NCBI GenBank assembly: GCA_947462335.1
Contig: OX381721.1
Location: 3,968,001 to 4,032,000 of the forward strand
DNA: 64,000 nt
Source: Harmothoe impar
Lineage: Eukaryota > Annelida > Polychaeta > Phyllodocida > Polynoidae
Direction of reading: 5' to 3'
Position 1 is the first letter of the stretch, and the number at the start of each line of letters is the position of its first letter. Under the pieces are notes generated by a model that was not told the DNA's origin, searched no databases, and was given only the letters and a program-made list of their open reading frames with translations. Shown one piece after another: positions 52,867 through 64,000 of this stretch. Position numbers and translations under genes: made by a program.

Positions 52867-53997
52867 TTATTAGATATAAATTCGTCCAGGCTAGTAATGG
52901 GCCTGGTGTGCTTGAGGCTGACATGTGGTAGGTAGGGGACTAGAACAGAGGAGGAACAGCCCGAGGACACGGGAATTAAACCATGACAGGGCACCAAAGA
53001 GGACAGTTAGTGACACGCTCTTGTCGTTATTAAGGGCTATGAAGTTTGGCCCTATGACTGTGCGCATGTGTAGTTTGATGTTAACATGGTTTTCACCTAT
53101 GACCAGATGAGCTCCCCTCAATCTCCCTCACTTCTATCCGACATCATATATCAGTCCAGCCTCGAGCCCTCGTGGCCCATTACAGCCGTCAGGTTGTAAT
53201 GGGCCTGGACAATTTGGTATCTTATAACTGTAACCTACTTAGAAAATGATCCAGGATCGTTTTTTTACATTCTTTATTTGGCCTATTTGAAGCATAAATA
53301 CCCCTATACTGGCATAGTAATATTACACATTATTACATATTTGGATAGGGACAATAGTGTAATAGAGGTGCATTATACAGATATCAAAAGTCCTACCAAT
53401 TGTGCCAAGGTGGGACTCGAACCCATGATGTCCAGATTGGTGATATCCAGTACCAGTCAGTACATAAGGACTCTCCCAGACTGTACACATACAGTCGGGG
53501 CCCGAGACTGATATCAGTCTTTCAATTGTTAATGATATATTTGATACAGCATGGTGTGTAGGACCTTCTCAAAGCTGGCTAACTGTGGTTTTTCAGAAGA
53601 CCAATTCCCATGTGAGATTTCTGTATTTCCCTGCATGTATATCCGTTTAAAGTGTATCATACTTGGGTGTATAAACATTAGCTTTTTCAGCACAATCTGA
53701 AGAGCTTTTCCCTCAATATTATGGGCCTAAGATGGTCACCATTTTTCAGTTTGTATAAAAAGTGAGTTCTAGATGGAATATTTATACAATATTTGCAGTT
53801 TCAGGAAGGTAGATTATGGGGCTATTTGTTATACAAATGCTGTATATATAGCCTCTGTCAATGTGATAATCGGGTTTCTAAAACTGTCGGTGTATCGATT
53901 CTGAGGTGCATCGGTGACATCCTGTGGGTGTAAAAACTTAAAACTAATAAAGGTACTGATGCCCTCACAGTCAGGATATGCCACACAAGGCACAGAA

Positions 53998-54337
53998 GGC
54001 TGTGTCACACCAACTTGGGCCAATGTTTTGGTCTATGACCGGGTGGCATCTATGACCAGGTGGTGTCTATGACCGGGTGCCGTCTATTACCTCCTGAGAG
54101 AAAAAGGTTTATCTAGGGCAGGTGAAGATATATATGGATATGTAACCACCGCCATTTTCTTTATTTTATCCCTTACATAAGAAGACTTTTTTTTTTTCTA
54201 AAAAAATCTTATATTTTCAGGTGGCCTGTCATAGACTGCACCCGGTCATAGTTGGCAACCGGTCATAGATGGCACCTGGTCATAGACAGCACCCGGTCAT
54301 AGATAAAAACATTGGCCCAAGTTGGTGAGACACAGCC
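53998..54337. mobile_element. MITE with tandem CTATGACCGGGTG subrepeats (unit 2)
   Basis: Close copy of 39990-40329 in the equivalent position, with a few substitutions within subrepeats (for example CTATTACC near 54088). Confidence 0.75.
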
Positions 54338-55393
54338 AGAAGCTACAGTTTCAGCAAATTGTTTAGTGAGTGTCTGGCTTGTCTTTACCTGGAAGCTAGT
54401 TTGACAAAATTACTAAATATATAGTGAGTGTCGGGTCTGCCTCTGGGGAGAGATCCTGACCAAACTCGGATATCCTGGAAACATGTTGGAGTATGATTCA
54501 GAAGTGAACCATGGGTATACTACATACCATATCCCCTAGACTGTGGCTCACCATGGCAGGCTGCAGTGGGCAGTGTGTATATGTACCTGACATCATGGAG
54601 TGGTGCAATCCTATCTAGGTCAGTAGGACGCAGCCACACCGGCCTGCCACCTGGTGTCTACAGGGGGAACTACACCAGCCTGCCACCTGGTGTGTACAGG
54701 GGGAGGCTACCATGCCTGTAGCCTGACCATATAGATCCATGTGGTGTATGTAGTAGTTATAGGACGTGTACCAATCTGTACGCGAAATACAGTGAAGGAG
54801 CCTTATAACGACATTAGCACCGGGGGCAGGGGGTGGGGTACATTTTAGAGATGGCACTAAATGGTTGACATAAAGGTAAGAAACTATTCATACAAGTTCC
54901 GGTCCTTTAGTATATACATACTTATACTGAATTGCATGGCGAATCCATGTGTGTACTTGATGTATTATAATTGTATTTATCGAAATCATTTATGGACATC
55001 AATACTCTAATGTAAAGACGCATGTTGCTAAAAGATGACATTTGTCGTCATAATGCACCAATGAAGCCCCGGCGACCCTAGCGGTACTGTATTGTTGCAT
55101 CATGCCGACCCTAGAGGAGTGTCTCAACCCCAAAGGGTCGGCATGATGCTTGAATGCAGCACTGGCATGATACTCACCAGGGCTGCATTCATGCATCATG
55201 ACGATAAATGTCATCTTTAGCGACATGCGTCCTTAAAGTAGAGTATTTTTGTCAATAAATGAAGAGTTAAATGTACAATGAAAATGTGAAGCCGAGTCTG
55301 TCCCTGAGATGATTTTATTCATGATACACAGACACATATTACAAGTACATGATACTATACCAATCCGTAATTCCATAGCTACTAGTTCATATA

Positions 55394-55691
55394 CCGTATT
55401 CGACGTAATAAGGCCCCCCCCCCTCTTTTCAGATTTTCCCCCAGATTTTTTTTCCTGTGATCCTCCGATTTTGATACTAATTTTCACACTTGTGTGTAAT
55501 ATAAAGCACTTCACACCTGTACAGGTGTTAAAAGCCAAGTCAGATGTGAAGTCACTGGGGAGTGTAGAAGCCTTGTAGAGGCCACTGATGACTGTAAATG
55601 ACAGCCATGGGGGGCCCTTATTAGAATGAGTATTTGAGGCCAATTTTTCCACTTAAAATATTTTTTTAAGCGCTTATTACGTCGAATACGG
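55394..55691. mobile_element. CCGTATTCGACGTAATAAG element (unit 3)
   Basis: Same insertion and TATA duplication as 41175-41497, with a shortened left inner part and lacking the CCCAGGGCG segment at the right end. Confidence 0.7.
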
Positions 55692-56195
55692 TATATCTAT
55701 AACAGACTTTATCCTAAAGCTCATTTGTGAGAAATTACTTTCCTCCCTAATACTAGATAAAAATTACTATTTTCAGCTACAAATCATTTGTAGAAACTCC
55801 TCACTAAACTGTACATGTCAATCCTTTAAGGCAGCATAATACTCGACTTTATTTTCTTCTTCATGTAAATCTATTGTTGTTTCCGTCATGAAGAACCACT
55901 GAAGCTCTGGAGAATAACTCGCTGGCGCTGCATCGGCGCATCGTGCTGAACCTTTGTGAGTGTATCGACCCCCATAGGGTTGGTATGATGCATGAATGCA
56001 GCCCTGGGGAGTTACTCATCAGGGCTGCATTCATGCATCAAGAGAACAAAAGGGTGAACTGCATTAAAGAATTATGCAATGCTTAAACAGTTAACCCTAT
56101 ACTACATACCACAGGCAATTCCTTGCAATAAATTTCTTTTTTAATCTTACTTTTTAATCAATAAACAAACAACTGTTCCTCTAGGTATCCCTGTG

Positions 56196-56575
56196 TCAGG
56201 CGGGAGGGTGTGTGGTGGGTGTGATGGCGTGGCCGGCTGTTCCGTCGTGTGCTGCCACCCCCAGGTGTGTGTCAGGCGGGAGGGTGAGTGGTGGGTGTGA
56301 TGGCGTGGCCGGCTGTTCCGTCGTGTGCTGCCACCCCCAGGTGTGTGTGAGGCGGGAGGGTGTGTGGTGGGTGTGATGGCGTGGCCGGCTGTTCCGTCGT
56401 GTGCTGCCACCCCCAGGTGTGTGTCAGGCGGGAGGGTGTGTGGTGGGTGTGATGGCGTGGCCGGCTGTTCCGTCGTGTGCTGCCACCCCCAGGTGTGTGT
56501 CAGGCGGGAGGGTGAGTGGTGGGTGTGATGGCGTGGCCGGCTGTTCCGTCGTGTGCTGCCACCCCCAGGTGTGAG
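56196..56575. repeat. 76-bp minisatellite, five units (unit 3)
   Basis: Five units; one junction reads GTGTGTGAGG (about 56343), which removes the TGA in that unit on the minus strand but not in the coding unit. Confidence 0.95.
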
Positions 56576-56650
56576 TTGGTGAGGATGTCACAGAGGGGTA
56601 GGGAGGTCAGGGCGTGGAGGATGTGGGGCACACCCAGCTCCTCACACGGC
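56500..56650 (-). CDS. Terminal coding exon, gene copy C
   Basis: A 151-bp exon, acceptor CTATTTCAG, TGA at 56500-56502. The central peptide is PLCDILTNSHLGV, intermediate between copies A and B. It enters the minisatellite at the same residue as the others. Confidence 0.65.
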
Positions 56651-56686
56651 CTGAAATAGACAACATTCCACTTAATGAACCTTTAA

Positions 56687-56946
56687 GGGAGTGTTCATTT
56701 ATTAATTACGGGGGGTGAGATTTCGCGCGGAGGGGCGACATTTTTTTACACCCCCCCTCGCTGAAGGCGGTGAAATTTCCCCCCCCTTTGAACTATAGTA
56801 ATGCACGGTAAATTTTTGCGCCCCCACCCTCAAGAGGGGTCAGAATTTTTTACGCCCCCCCCCCCTCAGGAGGGGTCGGAAATTGTTATGCCCCCCCCCC
56901 ACAACCCCCAACCCCCCCCCCCTGTAACTAATAAATGAACACTCCC
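56687..56946. mobile_element. MITE with GGGAGTGTTCATTTATTA ends (unit 3)
   Basis: Same insertion as 29646-29890, with TAA on both sides. The C-homopolymer interior has diverged in length. Confidence 0.75.
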
Positions 56947-57175
56947 TAAGGGCAGCATAATGCATCATGCCATTGGTTGTCATGATGCTTGAATTCCGCC
57001 CTGGCCAGTAACTTGCCAGTGCTGCATTCAAGCATCATGCCGACCCTTTGGGGTTGAGACACTCCTGAAGGGTCGGCATGATGCACCTATGCAGCACTAT
57101 CGAGTGACTCGCCGGGACTGCATTGGTGCATCATGACGACAAATGTAATCTTTTAGCGATACGCGTCATTAGGGT

Positions 57176-58178
57176 TCATTAGGGTTCATTATCTATATAA
57201 CACTGAAAGGGTAGCATGGGCCTCTTACCCTCTAAGGGGGGCAAAGTGCTTAAATCACTTGGTTGACAAAAAGATTACAAACGAAACCCGCCTATAACTA
57301 TAAGCCGACCGCTGCCTACATGAAATAATTTCAATATTTTAGAGATGCCCACCAAAGGAGACCAAACAAGGAAGTTGTTTTAGAGAATCTAGGTTAGACA
57401 AATGTCCATATTAGTAATTAAGAGTTTGATTTCAGAGAAGAAGGTTTTGATATTTTCCGGCATAATGGTTTCCATCAGTTTTTGGACATTTTTCTGCTTA
57501 ATAGCTGCAAATATATTTAGTGTATGCCAACATTTGAATCCACAATACTATTCGTCAGGATATTGATATGAGAAATGTGTGAGGGGTAAAAATCAGTGTT
57601 TAAATGAGCTCTTACTATGTTGAAATAGCTGTTCTAAACCATGAGTCAATAACTCCTAGAAATTTTAGAGAGAATGAAGGATGTACACTGTGCAGTAAAC
57701 ATGTGCGATTCTAAACACTGCTGTCAGATTCTCAAAGACTGATAACCTGGAAAATGGTACACAAGTGAAGTTAAAAGCTGCCACAGACCGCAGTCATTGA
57801 GGTGGTCCTTAGTCTAGGGATGTCATCGATACCCCCAGAATCGACACACTAACATTTCTAAAATCCTAATTATTTCATTGACATAAACATGATATCGATC
57901 CAACATTTGTACTACATGTAGCCTGCCCATTTACATTTATAAAACTGCCGTATATAGGTCCATTGTATTGAATTTGACCTCAGGTTGTGCTCAAAATGTG
58001 CGATGGAGCGTCCATCTTTATAAACCAGAGTATGAGGATGGATACTTCCTTCTTTTCCAGCAGATATTACATGTTATTCTAATATTGAAATAAATCGATA
58101 TAATCCAGAAATCGAGAGCAAAATGGTGATAATCGAAATAAAAATATATTGGATGACAATGACATCCCTAGTACTTAC
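57176..58178. other. Intron sequence, gene copy C
   Basis: Between the terminal exon and exon 58179-58243. The middle (about 57415-57815) has no counterpart in unit 1 and no recognisable element ends. No additional exon found. Confidence 0.5.
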
Positions 58179-58243
58179 TTAAATGTCTCAGAGATGAGTG
58201 CCCGGGCTTTCCGCACCACGTCTGTCATCAGTGTCCTGGTCAC
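58179..58243 (-). CDS. Third shared exon, gene copy C
   Basis: A 65-bp exon; the peptide differs from copies A and B by Thr for Ala (VTRTLMTDVV). The first codon is GTG rather than GTT, still Val. Canonical acceptor and donor. Confidence 0.7.
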
Positions 58244-58881
58244 CTGAAACACCACGACATTATACATGGACATCAAACTCAGGTTACAAAGTAGGTGGCA
58301 AGATGTGTTAACTCTTTAAGGACGCATGTCGCTAGAAGATGACATTTAATGACATGATGCAACAATGTGCTGTATGGGTCCTTATGGGAGTGTCTCAAAC
58401 CCATAGGGTCGGCATGATAATTATTTCTAGATGTGGGACGGGGCAGGGGGAGACCCAAAACAAAAGATTGGATTAAGGATTTTCGGACTTTATTTTCTAA
58501 AATTACATTTTTGTCAAAAATGGCAAATATGTACTTATTTTTAGTCAGTGTTCATATTTTAACAACATGGGGAGGTTGGTAGATTTGCGGTGGGGGATCA
58601 AAAAAAATTGGACCCCTTGAAGGGTGGGGGGGGAAAACCAAAAAAAATTGAGGGGGGGGGGGCCAAAAAGAATTGCACCGCTTTTTAGTGAAAAAGCCGA
58701 TATCTCAAAGGGGTCGGCCGTGCTCAATTTCAACTTGCCTAAGAGGAGGGGAAAACAAAAAAGTTTCGACCCCTCCAATGGGGGGAATTATAAATTTTTT
58801 CTTAGGCCGCTCGCTCGAAAATCCCCCGACCCCCCCTCCCTTGTAAAAAAATGACCACTCCCTTGCAGGGTTCATACTTAC

Positions 58882-58968
58882 GGCCATGATCATGTCGTCG
58901 ACCACGTGTAGATGGACCCCGGGGGCCGCGTCCCTGTCCACTTCTACCGGCCGTGTGTGAACCCCGAT
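58882..58968 (-). CDS. Second shared exon, gene copy C
   Basis: An 87-bp exon encoding IGVHTRPVEVDRDAAPGVHL then HVVDDMIMA, identical to copy A except DA for EV. Donor GTAAGTATG, acceptor CCTCCGTACAG. Confidence 0.7.
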
Positions 58969-59341
58969 CTGTACGGAGGACACAAAGGTATAACTCCATT
59001 AATGCACTGTTTATTAGTTTTGTGGAGAAACCTCCACAAACCTAACACATCGCACAGGTTATCCAAGTTGAAGATCCGGTTTTATTCCAAAGTACATGTA
59101 TTAATAACAGTTACATCCCGAGAGAGGCAGACTGTTTATTTGTATCGATTTGTACATGTTCTACAAACTGCATTCAAAATTCAATATTGACATACATGTG
59201 CTTCTTTCAAGCGGTGTTTTGATATTCCATGAAAACATTTACTTACATGTCCAGTACCAGTATAGATCATTTACTTTTTTTTTTTACAATTTCTTACATC
59301 TTTGTATTTCTAACAACTTTATCTAGAGTAGGGTGAGTTAC

Positions 59342-59460
59342 CTGTGCTGCCACCTGGTGTACGTATTGGGAGGCAGGACTCGGGGGTTCACACAGCAGGG
59401 GGAGGCAGGCGTCAGGAGCCGTCTGCACCTCCTTCTTTACCGTCACTCGCCGCACGACAT
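59342..59460 (-). CDS. First shared exon, gene copy C
   Basis: A 119-bp exon, acceptor TCTCCTTTAG, donor GTAACTC. The peptide is VVRRVTVKKEVQTAPDACLP, then LLCEPPSPASQYVHQVAAQ. Closer to copy B at the ends and to copy A in the LLC segment. No earlier exon is found up to the end of the window. Confidence 0.7.
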
Positions 59461-60191
59461 CTAAAGGAGAAATTATAGCTATTGATATTGACGGGTGTTG
59501 ATTTGATGATGAGTTAATAAGCACAAGACACTGACGTGAACCTGGGCCAGTTATTTAACATAGGCCCATTTTTTATGACATGCAAAGTACAAGAATTTTT
59601 TTTCTTTCAACACATCAAACAGTACAAATATAAGCACAAGCAAGCATAAAGTCAACCTCAAACGGCGAGGAGCAGGTAGCGTATAACAGAGTAACCAGGG
59701 AAGCTCGGTGCCTGGCAACCAGTGTCTACGTCCCACACCAGGTGGTGCTGTGGTGGCCACACTCGTGAGTGGCATAGTTCTGGAAGACCCACCAGGGGGA
59801 GTATGCCCTCCTAGTAACAATACATGACACAACCGGGTTGTCTCACACTAAAAAACTACTTACCGTATTCGACGTAATAAGCGCCCTCCCACTAATAAGC
59901 GCCCCCCCCTTTGAGAATTTTTTTAGACTGGAACAAAGGCTCAAATTTCACGATTTTGGTAGACAGTTAAACTATGTACTAAACCTTCATAAAAATAATT
60001 TTATAAGCCCTAATACGCTTATTACATTGAATACAGTATACTATGTTGGCGTCTTTTCCCCCATAAGCCGACTTTATTTTGTTGAATGGGGGGTTCGCCT
60101 AGTTTTAATACAATAGATTGAAGAGAAAACTATTAACTTGTTTTCTCAAGTCGTGGATTTGGCTTATAAAGGGGTCCTATACTGTACATTA

Positions 60192-60456
60192 GGCCAAATT
60201 AGAAAAAAAGTTTTGTTTCAGGTAACATGGGATGAAAATCTAGGGTCGGTAGGTCGGATTTTTTTTTTTTTACAGCCCTTCTACGATACCAAAAAATTGT
60301 AAAAATGGAGGAAAAAAATTGAAAAATTTGTAAAACTAGAATTTACCTCCAAAAAGTGTAAAGATGTCTTCAAAATTGCACAAAAAAAAGTAGGGTCGGC
60401 CCTGTTTTGATAGGGTCAGCCGGGTGACCTGAAACAGACCTTTTTTTTTTTTGGCC
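60192..60456. mobile_element. Harbinger-like insertion with empty site
   Basis: GGCCAAATTAGAAAAAAAG and CTTTTTTTTTTTTGGCC-like ends are flanked by TTA (60189-60191 and 60457-60459). Unit 1 reads TGTACATTAACCCTTTAAGG at the same place (about 34535). Inside are GTTTCAGGTAACATGGG and GGGTGACCTGAAAC. Confidence 0.8.
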
Positions 60457-60716
60457 TTAATCCTTTAAGGCAGCATGGCCCTAAAAGGCACCATTTCTCA
60501 TCATGATGCACCAACGGGCTGCGTTGGTGCATAATGCTGACGCTTCAGGAGTGTATCAGCTTGTCATGATGCATGAAAAGGGACATGGTCAGGTGATTAC
60601 CGTCAATTCATGTGTATAAGCCTAACTCGCGTATAAACCACACCCAGACTATGGACCATTTCTAAAACTTTAAAACCGCACGGGCAATCAGATTGTGTTG
60701 CCTTTAGGGAGTGTTC

Positions 60717-60860
60717 ATTTATTAATTACAGGGCGGTGGAGTGGTGAGATTTCGTGCAGAGGGGGGACATTTTTTTACGCCCCCCCCCCCTCGAGAGTGG
60801 GTGGAATGTTTCCCGCCCCCCCTCGCCGAAATTTTTTCGCCCCCCCCCCCTTTTAACAAG
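60717..60860. mobile_element. Truncated GGGAGTGTTCATTTATTA element
   Basis: Left end and C-rich interior of the 29646/56687 family; no right end was found. Confidence 0.5.
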
Positions 60861-61004
60861 CAGGCAATTTGATGTAAAGTATAGAGGCAGAAAAGATGTG
60901 TCTAGAAACCACAAAGGAACGTGTCAATGTCTTAGAGTCAGAAATGTAACAGTAATTCTTTGTCTATTTTCTTCATTTTGACTTCAAATGTTGATCCAAA
61001 ATAT

Positions 61005-61625
61005 CAGAGCTGCCAACCTCAAAACTTCCAAAATCGTACTTTTTGGGTATTTTTTAGCATAAAAAGCGTATTTAGCGTACTCCGTTCATCCCAAAATCGT
61101 ACTAAAATCGTATTTTTGATTAAGGATTCCTACAGTAATACAACATTAATAAAATCATGATAAAATTGAAACAAACGGTATTGCTAAGTGCTTTACTTCT
61201 TCTACTGTTTCTCCGAGATCAAGTTATTTCTTTTTTGTTTTTGCCAGAGGCTGGCCAAAAAAAAAAGTAAATTGTCACTCGCTCCATTTTTCCAACTACA
61301 AAATCCATATACCAAAATAAATTCTTAATTCCCCCCCCCCCAATTGCTTGCGCAGTTTTTTTGAAAAATTAAAAGCATTGACTAACTTATTTTGGGGTGT
61401 GGCCTAGTGAACAATTAGGGACCTCCTCCACAAATTCCACTAAAATTATCTCGGACCAAAATGTGTACTCAATATATGTAAAATAATAGCCAATAACACC
61501 CAAAAATCGTACTGGATCCCTCAAAAGCGTACTAAATCGTACTCAAAATGCAAAATCGTATTCTGGCTCAAAATGAGGCCAAAAAGCGTACTAATACGCC
61601 AAAAGCGTACTAGTTGGCAGCCCTG
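61005..61625. mobile_element. hAT-like element with CAGRGCTGCCAAC ends
   Basis: CAGAGCTGCCAAC and GTTGGCAGCCCTG are inverted, flanked by AAAATAT at 60998-61004 and 61626-61632. The interior has many AAATCGTACT and AAAAGCGTACT repeats. CAGGGCTGCC-type termini with a 7-8-bp duplication fit hAT. No transposase. Confidence 0.75.
61253..61404. mobile_element. Nested GGCC-ended MITE
   Basis: GGCCAAAAAAAAAAAGTAAATTG at the left and TATTTTGGGGTGTGGCC at the right. The right end matches the GGCCACACC terminus of 27515-27897. It sits inside the hAT-like element. Flanking trinucleotides do not match. Confidence 0.5.
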
Positions 61626-61930
61626 AAAATATGGATTCTACACCCTAGATAACCCTAAAATCCATGTATTACACAAGAAAATCAGACAATCTTGAGTTTT
61701 GGGCGGCCATCTTGGCAGCCATCTTGGAATTCTGCAAATTGCAATTTGGATCCAAAATATGCATTCTACACCCTAGATAACCCTAAAATCCATGTATTAC
61801 ACAAGGAAATCAGACAATCTTGAGTTTTTGGCGGCCATCTTGGCAGCCATCTTCGAATTTTCCAATTTGTAATTCTGATTTCTACACCCTAGATATTACA
61901 CAAGGAAATCAGACAATCTTCAGTTTTTGT
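61623..61930 (+). repeat. Tandem duplication with YY1-like motifs
   Basis: A segment of about 130 bp (ATTCTACACCCTAGATAACC, then AATCAGACAATCTTGAG, then GCGGCCATCTTGGCAGCC) is present twice in full and a third time in part. Each full copy has two GCCATCTTGG-like motifs. Two further 90-bp GTAGGCCTACATTGAT copies follow to about 62110. Confidence 0.75.
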
Positions 61931-62611
61931 CACCCCCTTTTTTGAATAGTCTAGGTTACAGTTAGTAGGCCTACATTGATGAAATTGCCTATAGCACCCC
62001 CCCCCCTTTTTTTTCCAATAGTCTGGGCTACAATAGTAGGCCTACATTGATAAAATTGCCTAGAGCACCCTCTCCCTTTTTTTTCAATAGTCTAGGCTAC
62101 AGTAGGCCTAGGTGGTCATTATTCACCCAGACCCCTCTACATGTGACCTGTATCGACCCTGGGTGAAAACGCCCTTTTTTTAAAGTGCATATAAATATGC
62201 AAAAAAATGGCCCTAGAATTATTTTAACGAATACATAAGTAAAGTCCAATTTCTACCTTTATGATAAAAAAAGAAATAAAAAAGAAATATTGAGTTTCAA
62301 AGAAATTATACCAAAAAATGTCTTTTCTTCTGTAACTCGGTAAATAATGGCCTTACGGAGCTGAAACTCTGCCTGTAGTCTCCTTGTGTAAAAACACCTC
62401 CTTTTAAGGGCCGCAATGCAGCACCACCAAACGACCTGAGGTTAACCAGTCCAACACAGCAGGCGTGACAAACATGAGCAAATACTTTTTTCAACAAAAT
62501 AAAGATCTTCGTTTAGCTACTGGACTAAACTTTTATCATGAAAATAAAGATTTCTCGCGAGCTCTCGGCCTGAGGCTCTTGGACTAATGGTGCTACTGTG
62601 GGGACGCCCGG

Positions 62612-63473
62612 AAGCTGCAGACCGATTCCTGCGGCCACTGTAGTGCTGAGGACTACGACGTGCCGCCCGTGTATTTTACGCGTCTGTCCCGCATCATATA
62701 CGCACCTACGCGCCCCCTGCACGCGGGGGGGGGGGGGGGCTGCACCCTCCTGATGCGCTCTTACAGTGTATATGGTTGCAACCAGGATTTAGTGCTGGGC
62801 ACTATAGGTTTTTAGTGCTGGGGACTACGTTTCTAGTGCTGGGGACTATGTTTCTAGTGCTGGGGACTACGGTTGTAGTGCTGAGCACTACAGGTGTAGT
62901 GCTGAGCACTACAAACTTAGTCCCCAGAACTATAAATTAGTGTACAACTACTATAGGCCCCTTATCATATCATTAAGGGCCTACACGACTGCATTCTAAA
63001 GGTACTGAATAATACTGCATAGTGCTGGGGACTAAATGTGTAGTCATCAGCACTATATATGTAGTGTACTGTAGTGCTGAGCACTACGCTACACTACATC
63101 TGTAGTGCTGAGGACTAAGCTGATAGTGTAATGTAGTGCTGAGGACTACGCGTGTAGTGCTCAGCACTACGCTGATAGTGTACTGTAGTGCTCAGCACTA
63201 TGCGTGTAGTGCTCAGCACTATAGGTGTAGTGCTCAGCACTACACCCGTAGTGCTCAGCACTATGTCAGCCGTATGCTGGCTGTTTATAGTTTCATAGGT
63301 CCCCTCCCCCCACCTGCCCCCCCCCTCCCCTCCCGCATATCGCACATCCCCGGCAGGGCACTTTCCCACGGTCGCAGGCGGGCGCCGCCCCTGTTGCTGA
63401 CGTAGGCGCGTAAGAACACGCGCGCGGCGAGCATAGTCCTCAGCACTACAGTGGCCGCAGCAATCGGTCAGCT
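62612..63473. mobile_element. Inverted-repeat element filled with AGTGCT palindromes
   Basis: The left arm (GCAGACCGATTCCTGCGGCC, then ACTGTAGTGCTGAGGACTA) at 62612-62656 is the reverse complement of 63432-63473 with few mismatches, and weaker similarity extends inward. Between the arms, about 17 copies of AGTGCTGAGCACT, AGTGCTCAGCACT or AGTGCTGGGGACT occur, most of them self-complementary. A G-run at about 62726-62740 and a C-rich block at about 63300-63350 flank the array. The long minus-strand frame 63115-63636 reads through the palindromes and is not accepted as a gene. Confidence 0.65.
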
Positions 63474-64000
63474 GCCGCCCGCTATCACGCGGCAGACGCC
63501 ACCATTTGGGCGGCAGGCGGCAAGGAAGGGGCAGGGCCAACAGACTCTCTGTGCTCCAACTTAATTTACTGTGTTTCGGGGTTAAAATAAAGTCATTTAG
63601 AGGTGGAATGGATGTATTAGGGCCTATTTTGATCAATATTGATAGTAGCCTATACTTGAGAAATCGATAGTAGACATAAAACCGGCATAAAACACGTTAC
63701 GGGGATCGAATGAAGTCTTGTTCCCCCCAAAATATTTTTGGATGCGCTATCCACAGATGTGTATTCCGGTCGATTTTGGGTTCAATCTAACTTATCCTTC
63801 GCAAATATTGCTGTAACTACCTAATATTGACCAATACAGGTCGTTATTCATCGATTCCACCTCGAAATAGCGCCCCCGGCACCAAATAATAGATAATTTG
63901 ATCTTGTGTCTAGCATGTGCTTGCACGCACGGAATCACGCTCGTTTCGATTTTGAAAAACCCGTACGTCCAGATTTTTTTCATGAGCCAGGGGATTAAGT
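63474..64000. other. Non-coding end of window
   Basis: A GGCGGCAGGCGGCAAGG-type CG-rich stretch reaches about 63540, followed by unremarkable sequence. No exon or bounded repeat identified. Confidence 0.45.

Larger units (their letters stand above)
40676..54815. repeat. Tandem duplication unit 2
   Basis: Collinear with unit 1 but interrupted by a LINE (45349-48663) and a CCCGGGG element (48917-49388). The satellite element sits in a different position. About 1 kb present after exon 1 in the other units is missing next to the LINE. Confidence 0.8.
54816..60700. repeat. Tandem duplication unit 3 (partial)
   Basis: Follows units 1 and 2 from about 54816 through the gene exons to about 60700, ending in sequence equivalent to 34800. 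The SINE-module region and the satellite element are absent after that point. Confidence 0.75.

Noticed and set aside
29459..59460. Naming the triplicated gene (for example a histone-fold subunit of a transcription complex)
   Set aside because: The helix pattern and DILTN segment are suggestive, but no signature residue set is secure without a profile search.
63115..63636. 173-residue minus-strand ORF
   Set aside because: Its C-terminal half is the palindromic minisatellite (VLSTT repeats) and its N-terminal half is low-complexity CG-rich sequence.

Overview
The window looks like a repeat-saturated nuclear genome of an animal, probably a marine invertebrate. There is no rRNA, intact tRNA gene, operon or CRISPR array. 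Coding sequence appears only as short GT-AG exons, all on the minus strand, and as transposon ORFs. Transposable elements dominate: a CR1/L2-type LINE, tRNA-like SINEs and many non-autonomous DNA transposons. The species cannot be fixed from the sequence alone.

Region 1 (1-8278) is AT-rich and mostly non-coding. It holds small foldback transposons, tRNA-like SINE heads, one good minus-strand exon (5502-5586) and a 5'-truncated LINE (7378-8215).

Region 2 (8279-17490) is the most unusual object: a 9,212-bp element with near-identical inverted termini of about 343 bp. Its ends begin 5'-AG and it is flanked by a perfect 6-bp duplication (TAGATC). The termini are arrays of transcription-factor-like motifs (E-box, octamer, CCAAT, TTACGTAA). 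The interior has no transposase, integrase or polymerase. It holds an alanine-rich ORF, a 117-residue ORF with a duplicated helical module, several tandem-repeat blocks and a run of perfect hairpins. The termini and duplication length resemble Polinton/Maverick elements but the gene content does not. The element lies between two minus-strand exons (17882-17968 and 5502-5586) whose splice phases fit each other.

Region 3 (17491-27454) contains that upstream exon, G-rich repeats, a 29-bp minisatellite, and nested MITEs with GGCC termini and TTA/TAA duplications (PIF/Harbinger-like).

Region 4 (27455-about 60700) is a tandem triplication with units of roughly 13-14 kb (about 27455-40675, 40676-54815 and 54816-60700). 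Each unit carries the last four exons of the same minus-strand gene, with identical exon lengths, phases and splice sites; the third unit is partial. The stop codon lies inside the first copy of a 76-bp minisatellite. Comparing units exposes empty sites for many transposons, giving their exact ends and target duplications. Unit 2 also carries a 3.3-kb LINE. Units 1 and 2 each gained, at different sites, an element holding 9-11 copies of an approximately 146-bp repeat built on the RFX X-box palindrome.

Region 5 (60700-64000) has hAT-like and Harbinger-like remnants, a duplicated segment with YY1-like motifs, and an inverted-repeat element filled with AGTGCTNAGCACT palindromes. No host gene is complete in the window, so the products of the host exons are left unnamed.
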